A DNA stretch of 64,000 nt from Omphiscola glabra (taxonomy: Eukaryota > Mollusca > Gastropoda > Lymnaeidae): NCBI GenBank assembly GCA_964017045.1, contig OZ024807.1, positions 15,241,941-15,305,940 on the forward strand, read 5' to 3'. A program made the position numbers and the translations under genes. Each line of letters opens with the position of its first letter. Position 1 is the stretch's first letter. This document shows positions 1-11,652 of this stretch, piece after piece. The notes under the pieces were generated by a model that searched no databases, was not told the origin of the DNA, and saw nothing but the letters and a program-made list of their open reading frames with translations.

Positions 1-469
1 CAAGTAGATAATATATTAATAATAGAGAATACTGTTGTTATACCCCCCCCCCCCCAAACCAACCAAAAAAAAACCCCAGAAAACGAAGCAGACTACATCT
101 TCACCCCTACCAACTGACTACGCTTTGCTTGGAGTCATGAAACAAGATACTATAATTATGTTTTAGATTTTTGCCATACCCCACTTGATATTGAAAGAAG
201 CTTTTGTGCTCCCATCTTTATGATCTTTTGTCTAAAGATGTCAATACTAATACCAGAGATGAACAGTTTCCATTACTACAAATATTTTAACAAACGTTAA
301 TTTTGATAAAGGTCCACTTTAATTGCCTCCTCCTCCTCACCCCAATACAAATAAAAAAAAACCCAACCATTTGACCACTTTGTAAGCTTTCCCACTTAAT
401 TGGCTGCGGTGGTAACGCAATGTTCAGGGCGATGAAGTACGTTAGAACAGCAAATAAAAGTACAGTGGT
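1..469. other. AT-rich non-coding DNA
   Basis: No coding signal or RNA gene was seen. It contains a 13-base C run at 43-55, one of many C/G homopolymers in the window, and an ordinary AT-rich background up to the LINE insertion. Confidence 0.6.
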
Positions 470-1208
470 AGTAACCCAATGGTCTTAATATTCACAAGGG
501 GAAGAGCAAGGTCCTCAAGGTCAATGCCGCCACCAATACAGCACCCATCAGGCTCGATGAGGAAGCTCTCGAAGAGGTAGAGAGCTTTGTCTACCTTGGC
601 CACATCGTGGACAAGCAAGGTGGGACGGAGGCTGACGTCAAAATAAGGGCAGGAAAGGCACGGGCAGCCTTCCAACAACTCAAGAATGTCTGGGCCTCCA
701 AACACTTGAATACCAACCTGAAGATCAGAACCTTCAACACCATGGTGAAACCAGTTCTACTTTATGGTGCAGAGACATGGAGAACCACTGCTGGGAATAT
801 GAAGAGAATCCAGTCCTTCATCAATAACTGCCTAAGAAGGATTCTCGGGATTCACTGGCCCGACAGAATCAGCAACCAGAAACTGTGGCAGCGGACAAAG
901 CAGAAACCGGTAGAACATGAGATCCTCCAGAGAAGATGGAGATGGATCGATCATACACTCAGGAAACCTGCCTCCAGCATAACTAGACAAGCCTTGAACT
1001 GGAACCCTCAAGGAAAACGGAAAAGAGGCAGGCCGAGGAACACTTGGTACCGTGAAGTGGAAGCGGATACCAAGAAACTTGGCCACACTTGGGGGAGGCT
1101 GGAGAGATTGGCTCAGGATCGTGATGCCTGGAGGGCTCTTGTAGGCGGCCTATGTCCTAGAAATGACCACAGACGTCGATGAAGGCGAAAGAAGTAACCC
1201 AATGGTCT
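470..1208 (+). mobile_element. 5'-truncated non-LTR retrotransposon (LINE) with 16-bp target-site duplication
   Basis: The direct repeat AGTAACCCAATGGTCT occurs at 470-485 and again at 1193-1208. Everything between (486-1192) is the 3' end of a LINE, so this is a complete insertion record. The element lacks its endonuclease and most of its reverse transcriptase. That is the usual outcome when target-primed reverse transcription stops early. The 3' untranslated part after the stop at 1180-1182 is only about 10 bp (gatgaaggcgaaag-type tail), as in RTE-like elements. The perfect duplication suggests a fairly recent insertion. The clade is uncertain (RTE/SR2-like or a relative). Confidence 0.85.
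487..1182 (+). pseudogene. LINE ORF2 C-terminal fragment (reverse transcriptase thumb and post-RT region)
   Basis: The frame is open from the insertion boundary to the TGA at 1180-1182, about 231 codons with no internal stop. The first ATG at 607 is internal and not a real start: codons upstream of it ([11 protein letters not shown], then [17 protein letters not shown]) already match the family. Recognisable landmarks are [27 protein letters not shown], the [13 protein letters not shown] block, [16 protein letters not shown] and the terminal [12 protein letters not shown]. These are the conserved C-terminal blocks of LINE endonuclease-reverse transcriptases in molluscs and flatworms. The endonuclease and the catalytic palm motif (YxDD) are absent, so the fragment cannot be active. 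It could be transcribed only from a neighbouring promoter. Confidence 0.85.
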
Positions 1209-1439
1209 GCGACGCTTGCTTTTGTTGATCAGCGGCGGTTGTTTCACAATTAACAAGTGTTGAAGAAATCAGACAAGTTAAAAACATAGATAGTAACTTG
1301 TAAGATGATTTTTATAATTAAAGTTTAAGTTGTCCTATTTATAAACATTGAGAAATCAGATTTGTTAAAATCATTCAATTTATGAGTTTATTCATTGAAG
1401 CTTCTAGAAAAGAAATACAATTGTTATTGTCTAGTTAAT

Positions 1440-1600
1440 AAAATAATAAACAAGGGAGTGCTGCGCTGTGGTTGTCCAGAAACAAAGAAATGAAAAACAA
1501 AAAACCAAAATAAAAAAACGGGTTTGTCTTCTGCTACGAACAAATAACATTAAAAACAAGGGAGAGCAGCGCCATTGTTGTTCAGAAACAATTCTAAATT
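1440..1600. repeat. Diverged direct duplication, about 104 bp apart
   Basis: A segment starting aaacaagggag, followed by a GC-rich core and ending cagaaacaa, occurs near 1450-1485 and again near 1553-1590 with several substitutions. The rest of 1209-1867 is AT-rich with poly-A runs near 1655-1685 and no coding signal. Confidence 0.5.
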
Positions 1601-1867
1601 TATACCATTAGTTGTCTCTCTTAGTCTTACAGTAGAAATAAGTACTTAAAACATTAAAAAAAAAAAAAAGGAAAAAAAAAAAAGAAAAGCAAATTGCAGA
1701 TATTAAATGCGACAATTCCAATTTTCTTTGGATGATGTTGTGAACAAGCTGGATAGGAATGAAAGGAATGTGGGGACAGAGCTGTCAAGTCGACCTTGCA
1801 ACTCCTGCGGCTGAACTTTCATAACAAGTCATACGCGTAAGATCATAAGTCGTAAAGGGTCTCGACC

Positions 1868-2093
1868 ATTTAATGCAGCGGTTCTCAACCTGTGGGTCGC
1901 GATCCCTTTGGGAGGTTTTGGGGGTCGCACGACCCTTTCCCAGGGGTCGCATAAGACCATCTGAAAACACATTATATGCTCACCAGTTATGAAGAAGCCA
2001 CTAAAATAACTTTGTGGCTGGGGGTCGCCACAACATGAGGAAATGTAATAAAGGCCCGTGGCATTAGGAAGGTTGAGAACCACTGATTTAATG
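1868..2093 (+). mobile_element. SPIN-like non-autonomous hAT (Buster) element, copy 1
   Basis: The element spans 1876-2085 (210 bp). It starts CAGCGGTTCTCAACCTG and ends GGTTGAGAACCACTG, which are inverted terminal repeats. An exact 8-bp duplication, atttaatg, lies at 1868-1875 and 2086-2093. Internal landmarks are the GGGTCGCACGACCC arms, a taagaccat..gaaaacacat block and gggggtcgccacaacatgagg. It encodes nothing and would need a transposase in trans. The TSD has TA at positions 4-5, matching the nnnTAnnn rule described for the Buster branch of hAT elements, to which SPIN belongs. Confidence 0.85.
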
Positions 2094-2364
2094 TTTAAAA
2101 GGGGCCCACAGTTTTGATGTGGTGAAAAATGTTCCAATTTGAGCACAAAAACCAAAAAAAAAAAAAATGAAAAAGGGATCATCAAAATGTCAAGCTGGGT
2201 GGGACGCAACATTTTTATGTTTTCATTCCTTACAATGCCAAAGAGTCAATTAAAAATCGACCACCGGTACCGTTACTATTACTATATTTCTAGCCAAGAT
2301 TCAGCTGTGAACACAAATTAATTTAGTAATCAGCAATTAGACGTATGAACGTTTTTATATGTGA

Positions 2365-2551
2365 GGTAATTATGGTGGCTCCTAAAACAATGTGTCAGCC
2401 AATTAGGGTGGCTCCTAAAACAACCTTTCAGGTAATTATGGTGGCTCCTAAAACAATGTGTCAGGTAATTAGGGTGGCTCCTAAAACAATCTTTCAGGTA
2501 ATTATGGTGGCTCGTAAAACAATGTGTCAAGTAATTATGGTGGCTCCTTAA
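2365..2551. repeat. 33-bp minisatellite, about 5.6 copies, alternating two variants
   Basis: The unit is ggtaattatggtggctcc followed by taaaacaatgtgtca. Copies alternate between endings atgtgtca and cctttca/tctttca, so the effective unit is a 66-bp dimer. The period is divisible by 3, which opens reading frames on both strands with no coding value. Confidence 0.85.
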
Positions 2552-2761
2552 AAAAAACGTTTTCTAGCCAATTTAATTAAGTATTATTAGTACCGGGTAT
2601 TATTATACTATAAACATTTGATCATAATAATTTTAAATAATAGTAATATATTTTTTCCACTTTAGAGGTCTGGTGCCTAACTACTTCAATTTTCCTTAGT
2701 GGGCGGCCATCCATTAACTATGTCAATATAATATAATGTCAACAAGTTTATGTAAATTTTG

Positions 2762-2779
2762 CCCCCCCCCCCCCCCCCC
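2762..2779. repeat. Poly(C) tract, 18 bases
   Basis: An uninterrupted run of C in AT-rich surroundings, one of a series of C/G homopolymers in this window. Non-coding AT-rich DNA lies on both sides (2552-4340). Confidence 0.9.
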
Positions 2780-4340
2780 TTTACCACTTGTCTACACTAC
2801 AACTTTCCAAGGAACTCACAAACACCAAAGTAAATATGTCATAAAATGAACCCCCCACACCCGGAAAAGAAAAAAAAGTACAAATCAATAAAAAGAAAGG
2901 TATCTTTCCAAATGTTTAAAATATAGACATTGGTGGGAAACAACAAATTTATTAAATTTTTAATAACTTCTAAATAAAACAAAGTTGCAAAATTTAGTAA
3001 ATATTTAATGTTCTCAATATTATTGTTTGTAAATTTATAGTAAATTCGTTTTTTTTTCATCCTCACATTGATAAGCAGAGTGTTTTGCAACGGCAAAGAA
3101 GCTGATAATTTATTATTGCCGTATTAATATTGGATGAGAACCGACTGACATTCTTGTCAACGCTAACGAAAGAGCACTTAAAAAATATCAGCATTTTCCA
3201 GGAGTGCAATAATTGTCGTCACATCTCTCTGTCTTTTAACAGTCACTCAATTTTTTTTCTTTATTGCTGAGCAGATGTTAATATCTAAGGCACAATAACA
3301 GCATCATTGCTGTAATAAACAATTGACATTATACGAATTTTTATAGCAGTTAAAATTTACACAATTTTGAAACACATTTTTTTGCCTATTCAAGGTTGCT
3401 TTTTTTAATCTTAAAGAAAAATAGAATTTCTGATGTTAATTTATTTTGGCTCCCGCTTGTCATCCAAACCCACTGATGCAATTCAATTAATTTTTTTATT
3501 AGAACTCTTGTAATACTTGTATGAAGCATAATGTATTCATTGATTGAAATTTTACTATAGTATAAATATAGTAATTGTTCAAGTACAAGATTCATATTCC
3601 GATACTATAACTATAATAAGTATACGTCTTCTCTACTCTCTAAATCATATACTACTCTTCTTAATTATAACTTGATATAAAATAAAATTACTTTTAGTAG
3701 GCTTGTTAGTTTTCTAATATTTATATATTAAATTAAAAAAATTTTCCTTTTAACTTTAGCTTATTGATATTGAAATTATTATTATTATGCCGCAAGTTTT
3801 ACTTTTATATTTTTTAAGAAGTGTTATGACTTATTAACTTAGTTGGCATACCAAAACAAGACAACTAAAACTAAAGCTAAATTCTAAACCTAACCTAACT
3901 AATATTACTAATATACTATGTATTTATTTAATTTAAATGGTAATTGGCGTGTTAAAGATTTTAAAAAAGCTTGAAAATAACATATAAATTAGATTAATTA
4001 AATTTTATAATTTATATAAATAAATTTAATAATCTCCTGTCATTTCAATTTCAAGTTCAAGTGGAAGGAGTTAAGTTAAAAAAGTAAATCATATTCATAA
4101 TCTTATTATTTAAGTTATTATAATTATTGTCCCACTCAATATTTCTTTAAAAAAGCAAAAAAAAACCCCAAACAAAATATATGTGATAAAAGGCAAAGAT
4201 GGGTTCGTTTTAAAAATAATATTTAACAAAATATAATATTTTCTTTTTTTTAAACCAAGTTTAATTGATTTATTGATCGGTTATAAAGCTTGAAACACGA
4301 CGAGCTACGCCTTTGACATTGTTGACGGAACAGACCGACA
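2780..4340. other. AT-rich non-coding DNA
   Basis: Read on both strands, this stretch has only short chance frames and poly-A/T runs. No repeat unit, transposon end or RNA gene was recognised. Confidence 0.5.
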
Positions 4341-4350
4341 TATACTTCTT

Positions 4351-4360
4351 GCGCATGCGC
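4351..4360. promoter_or_regulatory. NRF1-type palindrome (candidate promoter element)
   Basis: The decamer GCGCATGCGC is the perfect palindromic form of the nuclear respiratory factor 1 motif, common in animal promoters. It lies in a locally GC-richer patch (about 4295-4410) of an AT-rich region and about 150 bp upstream of a candidate signal-peptide exon. Whether it is bound is inference. Confidence 0.4.
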
Positions 4361-4511
4361 CTACTCAGCCTAGCAGATGCTGAAGCTGAACGAAAAACGT
4401 AACTAGTCACCAGTGTCTTGTTCATTTTAGCGAAAGAATCTCAAAGGAACATTAATGGTTAAAATAATAATGATTCACAAATACTAAGGAATCTGCTGTA
4501 TTTCCGAAAAT

Positions 4512-4557
4512 ATGGCAATTTTCTTCATATTTATTGTGATTCTTGCTGGATCTAATG
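4512..4557 (+). CDS. Candidate first coding exon (signal peptide, phase-1 splice donor), partial
   Basis: An ATG in good context (A at -3, G at +4) opens 15 codons reading MAIFFIFIVILAGSN, plus one base. A canonical GTAAGT donor follows at 4558. A hydrophobic N-terminus ending in small residues and cut by a phase-1 intron is the classic layout of animal secreted or membrane proteins. A short upstream frame (ATG at 4454, stop by 4486) lies in the presumed leader. No convincing second exon was found. An acceptor-like tattttcag ends at 4602, but it would make a 45-bp intron, shorter than expected. The protein identity is unknown. A chance combination of ATG, hydrophobic codons and GTAAGT in AT-rich DNA remains possible. 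Confidence 0.35.
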
Positions 4558-4602
4558 GTAAGTACTGATATTTTAATTAATCGATATTGTTGTATTTTCA
4601 GC

Positions 4603-7060
4603 GCGCCCGACGACTTGCTTGAAAAAAAAAAAATCAAGCGTTTTTTCCCCTTCTCTATTTTCACTTCTTTATCGCCGTCTGTCTTGAAATGAAAAATAAA
4701 ACAGCAATAAGTGTGTCTGTGATAATGAAAGCCCCAGGGATATCGTGAATTAACACTCATGTTCTTAAACTTTGTATTATCATAAATTGCTAGAACTAGT
4801 AGGAAATAGATGGATTGAGCGGCAGAGTCATTTAAAAATAAATAATTTAACAAAAAAATGCCAATTTTTCCGTATGTAATAATAATACTTCTAAATAGGC
4901 CTACATTAAATTAATTAATATGCCTTCTAATTTATTACTTTTAATTATTATAATTTGTAAATTATGTAGTATAGATTACAGTAGGGCTCAGATGGAGATT
5001 GTATTTAAAGAATATAAATAAAATTGTCTTAATAAGTATTATTATTAGTATTATTAGTAATATTAATTCATTTTCATTTATTCACTTCCACTCATTTTTT
5101 TATGTAGGCTACTGTAGCGCTATTTAAAAAAAAATTATTGAAGTTCTATCTAATAATTATTAATTTAATAATTATTATTTATTTTATATTTATAAAAATA
5201 AAGTGTTTGTACTTTTATTTATTATTATTTATACCTACTAATCTACTACTAGACCCACGCATTCCAGTGAATCACTTACCCCTGCACACTTTGAAACGCT
5301 CAGTGAGCAAGTATATTATATTTAGCCACATTTTAAGGATTCCTATCCATGTCCATGATGTAATACAATTACAATCAATGTGCACATACAACATTAAAAT
5401 ATCTGTGAAAACTTTTTGAATATTAAAAAAAAAATTAATTTGTGATCCACTGTGCCCCGACTCCCCCTATTCATCATATTATTATAATAATTATATTATT
5501 ATTAGAATTAGAACAATAAATTGATGAATTATAATATTTATTCTGAATATGAATGATCCTCCTATGTAACAATATGTAAAGTAAACATATGATAAATATA
5601 ACAGAAGGAAGTAGGGTGAATTATAATTGACTAACTTTTATTTAAATAATTTAAAATAATAAAAATAATAAACAATTTTAAATGCTTAACTTGTTGAGGC
5701 TATGACTATGTCAATATCAGTATCAAATTCATAAGAATGTTGGTTACAATTTCAGTTACTAAATATTAAGATAATACTTTATTCATATTTTGTATAAAAA
5801 TTGCTGTGCTCCACTCAAACCCGTATTGTGGACCCTGCAACACATGCCGCTGCAAAAGGGGGGGGGGGGGGGGCTTAGATTTCAAATGGTCTTTAAGTTT
5901 TGATTTGGAAACATTTTTTAATTTTGAATTCTGGGAGTGGCAGCACAAAAAGTGGTATGGAACTCCACAAGTAACACAATGGCTCACCGTGGACTCACTG
6001 TCAAAGACAAAAAGACTGTCAATGAAATGATAAAATAAAATAAGGCAATGCTGAGAGTGGAAAACAAAGCAAAATATATTAGAAAAAGAGCCTTCCTTCC
6101 TATAAGTAAGAAATTACTAGCTGAACAATATAATTTGATCGTATTAGTTAAAGATAATTTAACATCTCCCAAACCCCAAAAAGAGATTGATTTTTTTTTT
6201 GTAAGGGATAAATAATATTTTGAATCTTAAACCAATGTAATACAATTCATAAAAAAAAGCAGAGATCATTTGCTTTATCAGTTGAAAGATTTTTAAAGAA
6301 GACGCTGATATTTGAAAAGCTAATCTTAAATAAACATTGTGTACAGTCTTCGAACACCTCTTCCTGCTCTGTGCAAGTTTCAAAAGCTGTTATCACCCCT
6401 GAATTTTTTTTCAAAGGTCTTTTGATAATCAAACTTCAAACAGTGTTTTTTCCTGATAGGGTTTATATGTAAATAAAATATACCCTAAGCTCATTGGCCT
6501 ATTATAATGCTCATTTAAGTTAAATTTATGTATTAAGTGAAAAATGTGTGTTATTTAATAAAAAAATTAAAAATAAAATCATAAATGCACCATGATTATG
6601 TTTGTTAAATTGTATGTACAGTGTGGTGAGCCCAGCTCTAGGTGGGGGTAGTATGCTATAAAAAAAATCTTATAATAATAATAAGAATTGCTTCATATTT
6701 TGACTGAATTGATAATTTACCCAGCCAATAAAGCAGTAGTACACCTTAGACAGGTGAGGCTTCTGGGAGGGAGAATACCCTGATATCTTTATTCAAAGAT
6801 AAATGAATAAACAACCACTTAAGTGTGTTTTCATAAATAACATAACAAGCAATTTCTTCATTGATAAACTGAGCAGTGGGTTACCATAACGACATTAGTC
6901 TGAGTAAAAGTTCATAACTTCAGTATCACAGTGGTTGCATTGTTGATGAATTTATTAGTGTATAATTCTTTTGGGTGCTGACATAGCATTAACAGTCTTG
7001 CCTTATTTATTTGTGTAATAAGGGGAGAGACTTTCTTTCACTCATTTCTTATTTATTTGA
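4603..7060. other. AT-rich non-coding DNA with a 16-base G run
   Basis: No supported gene. A run of 16 G lies at 5858-5873. Several reading frames of 60-90 codons occur, but their sequence is low-complexity Ile/Tyr/Phe-rich translation of AT-rich DNA. Confidence 0.5.
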
Positions 7061-7065
7061 TTCTT

Positions 7066-7308
7066 TAAAAAAATTTAACATTTTTCAGAGACTTCCATTT
7101 AGTCTATAAATATATAATTAATCGCTTTGATATTTTCGGTTATATAGTGGTCTATCAATTTGTAGTACAATTACTTTCCAGATTAAAAAAAATTTAACAT
7201 TTATCAGAGACTTCCATTTAGTCTATAAATATATAATTAATCACTTTGATATTTTCTGTTATATAGTGGTCTATCATTTTGTAGCACAATTACTTTCCAG
7301 ATTTAAAA
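7066..7308. repeat. 119-bp tandem duplication (2 copies)
   Basis: The segment from aatttaacat through cagagacttccatttagtc and on to tactttccagat occurs twice in tandem, starting at 7072 and 7191. A few substitutions separate the copies, indicating a moderately recent local duplication. Confidence 0.85.
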
Positions 7309-7753
7309 AATGGATGATACAAAAAAAAATAAAATAAAATAATATAAATCAATGCAACCAAATAAATTTCAAGGGAAAGGGGTTTGGCCTTTCTAATTAG
7401 TTTGATATAAATCTATTTTGATCTTAATTCTTGGCTGTGTTCTTTTTGTTAGTACATCCCTTCATTTACTTTCTTTTAAATTATTTAGTATGGTCTCATG
7501 CAAGTATTATAACTGAGTTTTGTAAATATAATTAAAATGTTTCAACTGTTCATCAGTGGCACAACCCAGAAAATAATGATTCAGTTTTATGGTTGTTCGA
7601 AACAGTAAAGAGGTGAATTATGTTAAAGAATAATGGCAACATAATGCACATACGTTGTGTAAATGACCCCAAAAAGCCCTTAACATATTTTATTCAAATT
7701 AGATATAATTTTGTCTCTAGTCATAGGCAGTCATAGGTTCTTTTCCACCGTCT

Positions 7754-7775
7754 CCCCCCCCCCCCCCCCCCCCCC
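7754..7775. repeat. Poly(C) tract, 22 bases
   Basis: An uninterrupted C run. A 15-base G run follows at 8086-8100. No gene lies between 7309 and 8250. Confidence 0.9.
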
Positions 7776-8254
7776 GATAATTCAATTTATAGCAACAGTG
7801 ATGATATGACACCATAAAGCCAGTTCTCTGTTTTCTGGTTTGAAAATGATTTATTAAAAAAAAAAAAACCAAGGCAAAAGAAAGCTATTAATAACTTTCT
7901 TCATGCTCTGGGTGGATGTTTTAAAAATCTTGTTCTTACTTCAAGTTGTAACATTGTTAATATTATACAACATTGTCAAGATATAGCATTGTTAAGATAT
8001 AACATTGTGAATATATAGGTAATATAGCATTTCACGGGATGAATTCACTATTTTGTAATGATAATTGGTGGTATGTGTGTGGTTTGGGGGGGGGGGGGGG
8101 TAATAGAGATGGAAGAGATGCCTGATTTGTAACGCCATGTACCCCTATGACGTCCTTCCATCGTCTGCTAAGACGGCTGGGTAGGGTTGTGGTGTTAATC
8201 TTAAGTAAGAATATATTGAACTATAATGCTATGGGTCCGATAGAGCAAGACTTG

Positions 8255-8324
8255 GAATTTTTTGCTTATTAGGTGCGTAGAATTTTTTGCTTATTAGGTG
8301 CGTAGAATTTTTTCTTATTAGGTA
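8255..8324. repeat. 25-bp short tandem repeat, about 3 copies
   Basis: The unit gaattttttgcttattagg plus tgcgta starts at 8255, 8280 and 8305. The third copy has lost a base. Confidence 0.8.
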
Positions 8325-8329
8325 TCGTT

Positions 8330-9660
8330 ATTTCGTGGCAATGCTGTCTTATTGGACCCTCTCGTCGTCTCGGTGAAGTCTCACACCTTTCAAATCTAAA
8401 ATATCATTAATCATAGCCTTGGCTCGACGCTTGGCTCACCCAGATAGTTGAGCAACTGATTGTCATATTTTTCCCGACCATGTCTGGCGATAAGAAGATG
8501 GTTTTGTTCTCATGGCGGAATGTGTCGGTGACGAAACGTTGAATCTTAATATCCTTGTGTAAGAGCTGTAAGTTACTGTAAAATATTAATTATTAATATC
8601 CTTTTGTTCATCTAGCCATGTATACTTTGACTTTGATAGACTATGCTCCCTACTCCTTACCTCATCTCATGGGCTAGTGTAAACAATGACAACCGACCGA
8701 TGCACGAACACCAACCGGATTAGTGTACAATAATGGTTATTCTCTAACAATTAACTATCGTGGATATATACAATAATGAAGTCGTTCAATCCAAACACTC
8801 AACACACTATTGTACAACGGCCATCAATACACAACGATAACAACCACTAAACTAACACGTCATTTCCCCCTACCCAAATACGTCACAACAATCTCACACA
8901 ATAGATACAGCTACACATATAATCTCTAACTAAACATTTTTTACGTACCAACATAACAACATTGATCTCATAACCTTGACAGTCGGATACGCCACTGCCT
9001 GCAGGTATTTTCATACGGTGCTAACTGGTCTTCTAATGTCAGCATGACCCGTTTTTTAAAATGATTCTCCAATGTGAAGGGCTTGACTGAAGCCGCACTC
9101 CGTCAAAAGTTTCACGCCCCATCTGTCACGAATACCAACATTCCCCTGTTGATACTTATGTTCAACGTTACACTAACATACATACATACCGGGCACCATT
9201 CCCACAGCCCCAACATAAAGGTGTATAGAAACCTCAACGTTGGCGTCAACTAAAGAACTAGTTTGTCGACGTTGCTGCTGCAATACGCACGTCTTTACAT
9301 ATTTTATTATGGCCGAGTTTTAATAGGTTCATAACTAAAGGTGAAATGAATGGTACACTTTGTTCCACTGATGGCCCTAACTTGGTGAGCGTTAGTGTGC
9401 CTCAACGGTCCTTAAAGCGATGTTGGGGCTATGTGTTGATCAATTAGTCGGCTAGGTACGTCACTTGACAACCTCCATCCCCCCAACCCATAGCACCCTC
9501 TTTTGTAAAAAAAAAAAATTCCTTGTGTATTTGTCTTTTTAAATTTCAAAGATAGATTTGCAGTTGTAGTCTCTGACTCACGTCGTTAAAATGGTAGAAT
9601 AAACAGTCTTCCAATTGTGTATAAGTAGAATCAAGTTGCCATTACGTTTTACTTTGTACT
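8330..9660. other. Non-coding block of distinct composition, unassigned
   Basis: From about 8640 to 9180 the + strand is C/A-rich and T-poor, with many AAC and ACA words, unlike its AT-rich neighbours. A TGTAACG at 8128 and a CGTTACA ending at 9172 would suit LTR ends. The flanking pentamers (tgatt, ctaac) do not match, so an LTR is not supported. No coding signal was found. A degraded transposon is possible. Confidence 0.3.
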
Positions 9661-9744
9661 GTGAAGTTTAAAAATCATTTTATGATTGTTAAACACAGTT
9701 TCGGAATTTTCACAATGTCTTGTTTGTTTTTCTTCCTGTGTCTG

Positions 9745-9850
9745 TCATCTCTCTCTCTTTCTCGCTCTCTCTCTCTCCCTCCCCCTATCTCTCTCTCTCT
9801 CTCCCTCTTTCCCCCCCCCCCTCTCTCCCCCCCTCTCTCCCCCCACATCT
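9745..9850. repeat. CT-rich microsatellite
   Basis: Tracts of (CT)n and C runs. The reading frames here (Ser/Leu/Pro-rich) are simple-sequence translations. The following stretch, 9850-11040, holds no supported gene. A GC-richer patch lies near 9900-10190, and an inverted pair ggcggccagg / ccctggccgt lies near 10453-10515. Confidence 0.8.
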
Positions 9851-11042
9851 TCGTTCTATTGTCTTAAAATCTTCCCACACAATAACTTTAAACCCACGTA
9901 TCCGGTCGTGTGCCAAAGTTTTCCCGAAAGTGTGAAATCAGTTTTCCGTTTGTTCGAGCTCTCCAGCGAAAGTGCAAATCAAAGCCACTGGGACCCGGCC
10001 CTTGGGCCGATTACTTGGGCAATCTTCTCTTTTTTACCTATTGATTCGGAGGAGCCAGAGAAGCGTTGGTACCACTACTACCTGATACTAATGCATCCCG
10101 GGAGGGTAGGGAGGTTAGCTCTCAGAGACGGAATACGAATAGGGCGGTGTTGGGAGGTTTGGGGGGGGGGAGGGCTGAGAGAAAGCTAATGTAATAAAGA
10201 TTAGTCATCGCCTACAAAAGAAGTAAGAACGGTAATTTCGCAATGTTCCGTCCATGCCCCGGATGTAATCTTCTTAACCTCTACCCTTTTAAAGAATTTG
10301 CTTATGTCACACAAACATCTGTCTTACTGATTGCCAGTGATTGACTGAAGAAATTGGGGGGTTGGTCGATTTAATGTTTTTGTTTCGACTAACACAATAA
10401 CAGAAATCTAAAGTATATACCTAAGTTAACAAGAGCATGATTTGGTGACAGGGGCGGCCAGGATATCAAGCGATTTCCCATTACGCTTCATATTACCCGC
10501 TAGCGCCCTGGCCGTCGTTCGGCTATCCGGGTAGCAGTGGGGAAAAAAAAAAAGAACAGGACATAGGAGATCTATTTAGCCAAAAGCCATGCGCAAACTT
10601 CTCATTGAAAGACTAACAACTTGATGTTGATTAAAAGTGTTCTTAATTTTTAATATTTTGTTTCACTACAAATTAAGATATGTGATTTGTGCATTTAAAT
10701 TTGGTATATTTTTTTGCCACATAACTATATCCCCCCACCCGCACCCCCCGACAGTGTCTGTGGACAGTCTGGCCTTTGGCGCTCTTGTTTCCATCTTGGT
10801 TCCACCTGTAAATCAACGGGTCACTTCATTAAACAATGCCATATTGTATGGGTCAACATCATTCAAAATATTACTTAGATACATGAAAAAAATTATAATT
10901 TCATATTCTCTGCAAACGATAAGAATGCTACCATGATGCTCCCCTCCCCCCACCATGATGACTCCACCAATTCCACGCAATACGATATTGGAAGTGGGTG
11001 ACAAATAAAAAGATCCGCATCTGATGTATCAAGTCATAAAGG

Positions 11043-11652
11043 TGCTCTAAACACACCAGTCTCTGCCATAGAGACGTTCTAAACACACCAGTCTCTGCCA
11101 TAGAGACGTTCTAAACACACCAGTCTCTGCCATAGAGACGTTCTAAACACACCATTCTCTGCCATAGAGACGTTCTAAACACACCAGTCTCTGCCATAGA
11201 GACGTTCTGTACACACCAGGCACTGCCATAGAGACGCTCTGAACACACCAGGCACTGCCATAGAGACGCTCTGAACACACCAGTCTATGCCATAGAGACG
11301 TTCTGAACACACCAGGCACTGCTATAGAGACGTTCTGAACACACCAGTCTCTGCCATAGAGACGTTCTGAACACACCAGGCACTGCGATAGAGACGTTCT
11401 GAACACACCAGGCACTGCCATAGAGACGTTCTGAACACACCAGTCTCTGCCATAGAGACGTTCTGAATACACCAGGCACTGCCATAGAGACGTTCTAAAT
11501 ACACCAGTCTCTGCCATAGAGACGTTCTGAACACACCAGGCACTGCCATAGAGACGTTCTGAACACACCAGTCTCTGCCAAAGGGACGTTCTGAACACAC
11601 CAGGCACTGCCATAGAGACGTTCTAAAGACACAAGGCACTGTCACAGACACG
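11043..11652. repeat. 32-bp minisatellite, about 19 copies
   Basis: The unit is catagagacgttctgaacac plus acca, then gtctctgc or ggcactgc. The two variants (tctctgcca, gcactgcca) are interspersed. Because 32 is not divisible by 3, each frame cycles through all three phases and still stays open, which produces long minus-strand frames without coding meaning. Confidence 0.95.

Noticed and set aside
1785..2212. Minus-strand frames of 61 and 127 codons across SPIN copy 1 as genes
   Set aside because: They run through a non-coding transposon and flanking poly-A; similar chance frames occur in other SPIN copies.
4558..4602. 45-bp intron following the candidate signal-peptide exon
   Set aside because: An acceptor-like tattttcag exists, but 45 bp is too short to trust and the next codons soon run into poly-Lys and a stop.
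8128..9172. Solo LTR based on TGTAACG/CGTTACA termini
   Set aside because: Flanking pentamers tgatt and ctaac do not match, and no second copy, primer-binding site or polypurine tract is present.
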